Assembly: GCA_022705365.1 (NCBI GenBank)
Contig: JAKJEP010000155.1
Coordinates: 1-7,611 of the forward strand
Origin: Planctomycetota bacterium
GTDB taxonomy: Bacteria > Planctomycetota > Phycisphaerae > Sedimentisphaerales > SM23-30
Reading direction: 5' to 3'
Length of the DNA stretch: 7,611 nucleotides
Shown: positions 5,878-7,611 of the stretch, piece by piece
Position numbering within the stretch: position 1 is the stretch's first letter
Layout of the letters: each line of letters opens with the position of its first letter
Notes under the pieces: model-generated
What the model was told of the DNA's origin: nothing
Database searches by the model: none
What the model saw: the letters and a program-made list of their open reading frames with translations, nothing else
Made by a program: the position numbers and the translations under genes

Positions 5878-6689
5878 CGGAGGTAGTTGTGGTGGGCGGG
5901 TGTCTGGTGCTATTGACGTTGGTGATCCTGCCGGCCTTGAGCAGCGGCCGGGATGCTGGGAAGCGAGCGGTGTGTATGGCCAACCTCAAAATCCTGGGCA
6001 CCGCGGCCCTCCTCTACGCCCGCGACCATGAAGACAAGATCCCCGGCTTGGGCATCGAATTCGATGAAGTACTTGAGCAGGGAGATCCCAAAGCCGACTG
6101 GGTTAGAAAAACCACAGATTCGCTCACAAAGGCTTTTGAATACGGCTATCTCTGGGAATATGTCCAGACCCGGTCCCCCTTCATTTGTCCAAGCCTGACT
6201 AATAAAATGAACCCTAAATTAATGTTGTCCCCCATACCCCATGGTCCCTATCTCTGGGGCTGGCCGGGCGGAGAAGGCACGGAAAATCCTCCCGGTCCGA
6301 TGTGGAGTTATGTTGTAAATATCCAGGCAGGCTATTCTATGCATGACCTCCAGTATCGGGCCAATCCGGAATTGGTTCTACCCTCCCCATCTAAAATTAT
6401 GATGCTTTTGGAAGAAGATTATATGGATATATACTCTTTTGATAATAGTTATGTCCTGTTTGCGGAAACGTATGATTATACGCATGATTTCCTCGGTGCG
6501 TTTCATTCATTATCGGGTAGTTTTTTGGAGGGAACCATAACGAGAAAGCAGGGGCTGGGTAATATTGTCTTTTTTGACGGCCATGTGGGCAGTCTGTCCA
6601 GCCAGGAGTTTCGACAGAGGCACAGTACACCGGAAGCTACACTGGAACTCTGCGGTGGATACGTAGGTTTTACCTGGCCGGGATTTTAA
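5841..6689 (+). CDS. Pseudopilin-like protein 2 of a tandem array (H-X-DG family)
   Basis: A 282-residue paralogue of its neighbours. The leader is 9 residues and strongly basic (MKNGNRQRG), cleaved before LTRTE with E at +5, followed by a hydrophobic helix (about 15-33). The SSGRDAGKRAVCMANLK segment is close to protein 3, whereas the central block (about 80-158, GDPKADW to MWSY) is close to protein 1. H222 and D246-G247 (VFFDGHV) form the H-X23-DG version of the motif; the C-terminus is again FTWPGF. At residues 168-171 it has HDLQ followed by Y, where proteins 1 and 3 share NDPQW. AGGAAG lies 6 bases before the ATG at 5841, and the start is 19 bases after the previous stop. Exported, membrane-anchored and pilus- or secretion-related by family; no specific partner can be named. 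Confidence 0.85.
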   Translation: MKNGNRQRGLTRTEVVVVGGCLVLLTLVILPALSSGRDAGKRAVCMANLKILGTAALLYARDHEDKIPGLGIEFDEVLEQGDPKADWVRKTTDSLTKAFEYGYLWEYVQTRSPFICPSLTNKMNPKLMLSPIPHGPYLWGWPGGEGTENPPGPMWSYVVNIQAGYSMHDLQYRANPELVLPSPSKIMMLLEEDYMDIYSFDNSYVLFAETYDYTHDFLGAFHSLSGSFLEGTITRKQGLGNIVFFDGHVGSLSSQEFRQRHSTPEATLELCGGYVGFTWPGF

Positions 6690-6703
6690 GAGAAAAAATA
6701 ACA

Positions 6704-7555
6704 ATGAAAAAGAAAGAAATGACAGGTTTCTGCCGGGTGGAACTGGTAGTGGTTTGCTTCTGCACGGCCCTCATGCTGAGCGTTACGGTTCCGGCCCTGA
6801 CCAGCGGCCGGGATGCCGGGAAGCGGGCGGTGTGTCTGGCGAATCTGAAGACGCTGGGGGCGGCGATGCGGCTTTATGCCCAGGATCATGAAGATAAGAT
6901 TCCCTGCTGGGGGTGGGAGTTTGATGATATACATTGGCTTGGGGAACCCTGGACGGATCCTTTTCCACCAGGACCAAGCGATTATCAACTGGAAAAAGCC
7001 TTCGAACTGGGATATATCTGGGAATATGTGCAGGCGCGGGCGGCCTTTGTGTGTCCGGCCCTACGGGCCAGTTTCAATCCGAATCTCAGGCTGGAGTATC
7101 CCTCTCCTTTACCGTACCGTTCTTTTGGCTGGCCGGTTCCCGACGATCCTGAGAGGCCGAGTTTTATGTGGAGCTATGGCGTGAACGGCCAGGCGGGCCT
7201 GTCGATGAACGATCCGCAATGGCGGGCCAATCCGGATTTAGTTCAGCCCAGGCCTGCCAGCGTGATGATGCTGTTTGAGCAGGATTATATGGATTATTCA
7301 GCTTTTGACAACAGTGTCAGCCTGTTTATGCCCATAGTTGGTGGTGGTGGTGACTCCCTGGGGGCATATCACATGGTCTCCGGTTCCGTGGGGGGAACTG
7401 ACAACCAGCAAAAAACGGGATTTGGCAATCTGGTATATTTTGACGGTCATGTGGACTCCATGCGGCGGAGCGATTTTCTGCAAAAATGCAGCACCCAAGA
7501 AGGGATTTTGGAACTTTGGGGCGGTTATCCCGACTTTACCTGGCCGGGGTTTTAA
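6704..7555 (+). CDS. Pseudopilin-like protein 3 of a tandem array (H-X-DG family)
   Basis: A 283-residue paralogue: leader MKKKEMTG (8 residues), cleavage before FCRVE with E at +5, then a hydrophobic helix (about 12-31) and TSGRDAGKRAVCLANLK. It is the most divergent of the three in the centre: residues 78-95 and 131-155 carry a Pro-rich sequence instead of the GDPxADW and GWPGGEG blocks of proteins 1 and 2, and there is a four-Gly run at 213-216. H223 and D247-G248 (VYFDGHV) form the H-X23-DG motif, and the C-terminus is FTWPGF. The start is 14 bases after the preceding stop. The ribosome binding site is weak (AAGAGA about 11 bases upstream), unlike that of gene 2. Very likely co-transcribed with the others. 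Its function is inferred from the family only. Confidence 0.85.
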   Translation: MKKKEMTGFCRVELVVVCFCTALMLSVTVPALTSGRDAGKRAVCLANLKTLGAAMRLYAQDHEDKIPCWGWEFDDIHWLGEPWTDPFPPGPSDYQLEKAFELGYIWEYVQARAAFVCPALRASFNPNLRLEYPSPLPYRSFGWPVPDDPERPSFMWSYGVNGQAGLSMNDPQWRANPDLVQPRPASVMMLFEQDYMDYSAFDNSVSLFMPIVGGGGDSLGAYHMVSGSVGGTDNQQKTGFGNLVYFDGHVDSMRRSDFLQKCSTQEGILELWGGYPDFTWPGF

Positions 7556-7611
7556 GGGAGACAGGAAGAGTAGAATGAAAAACGGAAACAGGCAAAGAGG
7601 TTTGACGCGGA
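7535..7611 (+). repeat. 77-bp direct repeat, copy 2 (gene 3/gene 4 junction), running to window end
   Basis: Matches 5801-5877 at 76 of 77 positions, covering the end of pseudopilin 3, the intergenic ribosome binding site and the start of a fourth gene. It may continue beyond base 7611. Confidence 0.95.
7575..7611 (+). CDS. Pseudopilin-like protein 4, first 12 codons only, cut by window edge
   Basis: The ATG at 7575 is followed by KNGNRQRGLTR, identical in protein and DNA to the start of protein 2, including the basic leader and the G before the cleavage site. AGGAAG lies 6 bases upstream, exactly as for gene 2. The identity beyond the window is unknown; it is either a near-copy of gene 2 or a mosaic that shares only its 5' end. 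It shows that the array continues. Confidence 0.8.
   Translation, partial: MKNGNRQRGLTR

Noticed and set aside
5801..7611. Direct repeats as insertion-sequence or CRISPR boundaries
   Set aside because: The repeat contains gene ends and starts, lies between intact paralogues, has no transposase or regular short spacing, and is explained by gene duplication or conversion.

Overview
The window looks like a chromosomal segment from a planctomycete-type bacterium, most plausibly Phycisphaerae or a related PVC-group lineage. This is inferred from gene content only: several adjacent pseudopilin-like proteins with a DG-H-V C-terminal signature and an R-x-E version of the prepilin site, an ECF sigma/anti-sigma pair, a small protein of a type I associate with planctomycetes, and a free-standing soluble kinase and response regulator. 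No database search was possible. There are no RNA genes, CRISPR arrays, insertion sequences or phage genes that I can see.

Left part (1-2480): the minus strand carries the N-terminal part of a secreted M16 zinc peptidase (cut by the window edge), an intrinsic terminator, a single-domain response regulator with a good extended -10 promoter, and an 87-residue conserved-looking protein of unknown function. Divergent from these, on the plus strand, is a small soluble histidine kinase. It has an intact H box, N box, F box and G2 box, but the aspartate of its G1 ATP-binding motif is missing, apparently through a short in-frame deletion.

Middle part (2502-4639, minus strand): a compact three-gene operon reads ECF sigma factor, then a cysteine-free single-span anti-sigma-like protein (4-base ATGA overlap), then an exported PDZ-domain protein with no protease domain (15-base gap). 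Together they look like an envelope signalling unit. A perfect 18-bp palindrome sits directly in front of the sigma gene.

Right part (4640-7611, plus strand): a 318-bp divergent intergenic region with a plausible promoter leads into a tandem array of paralogous pseudopilin-like genes: three complete (287, 282 and 283 residues) and the first 12 codons of a fourth. All three have a short basic leader, G at -1, E at +5 and one N-terminal hydrophobic helix. All carry an expanded H-X(23-26)-DG motif and the same C-terminal FTWPGF hexapeptide. The gene 1/gene 2 junction is repeated almost exactly (76 of 77 bases) at the gene 3/gene 4 junction, and similarity between the paralogues is mosaic. This suggests ongoing duplication or gene conversion and is the most interesting part of the window. 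Whether the divergent ECF system controls the array is an open inference from position only.
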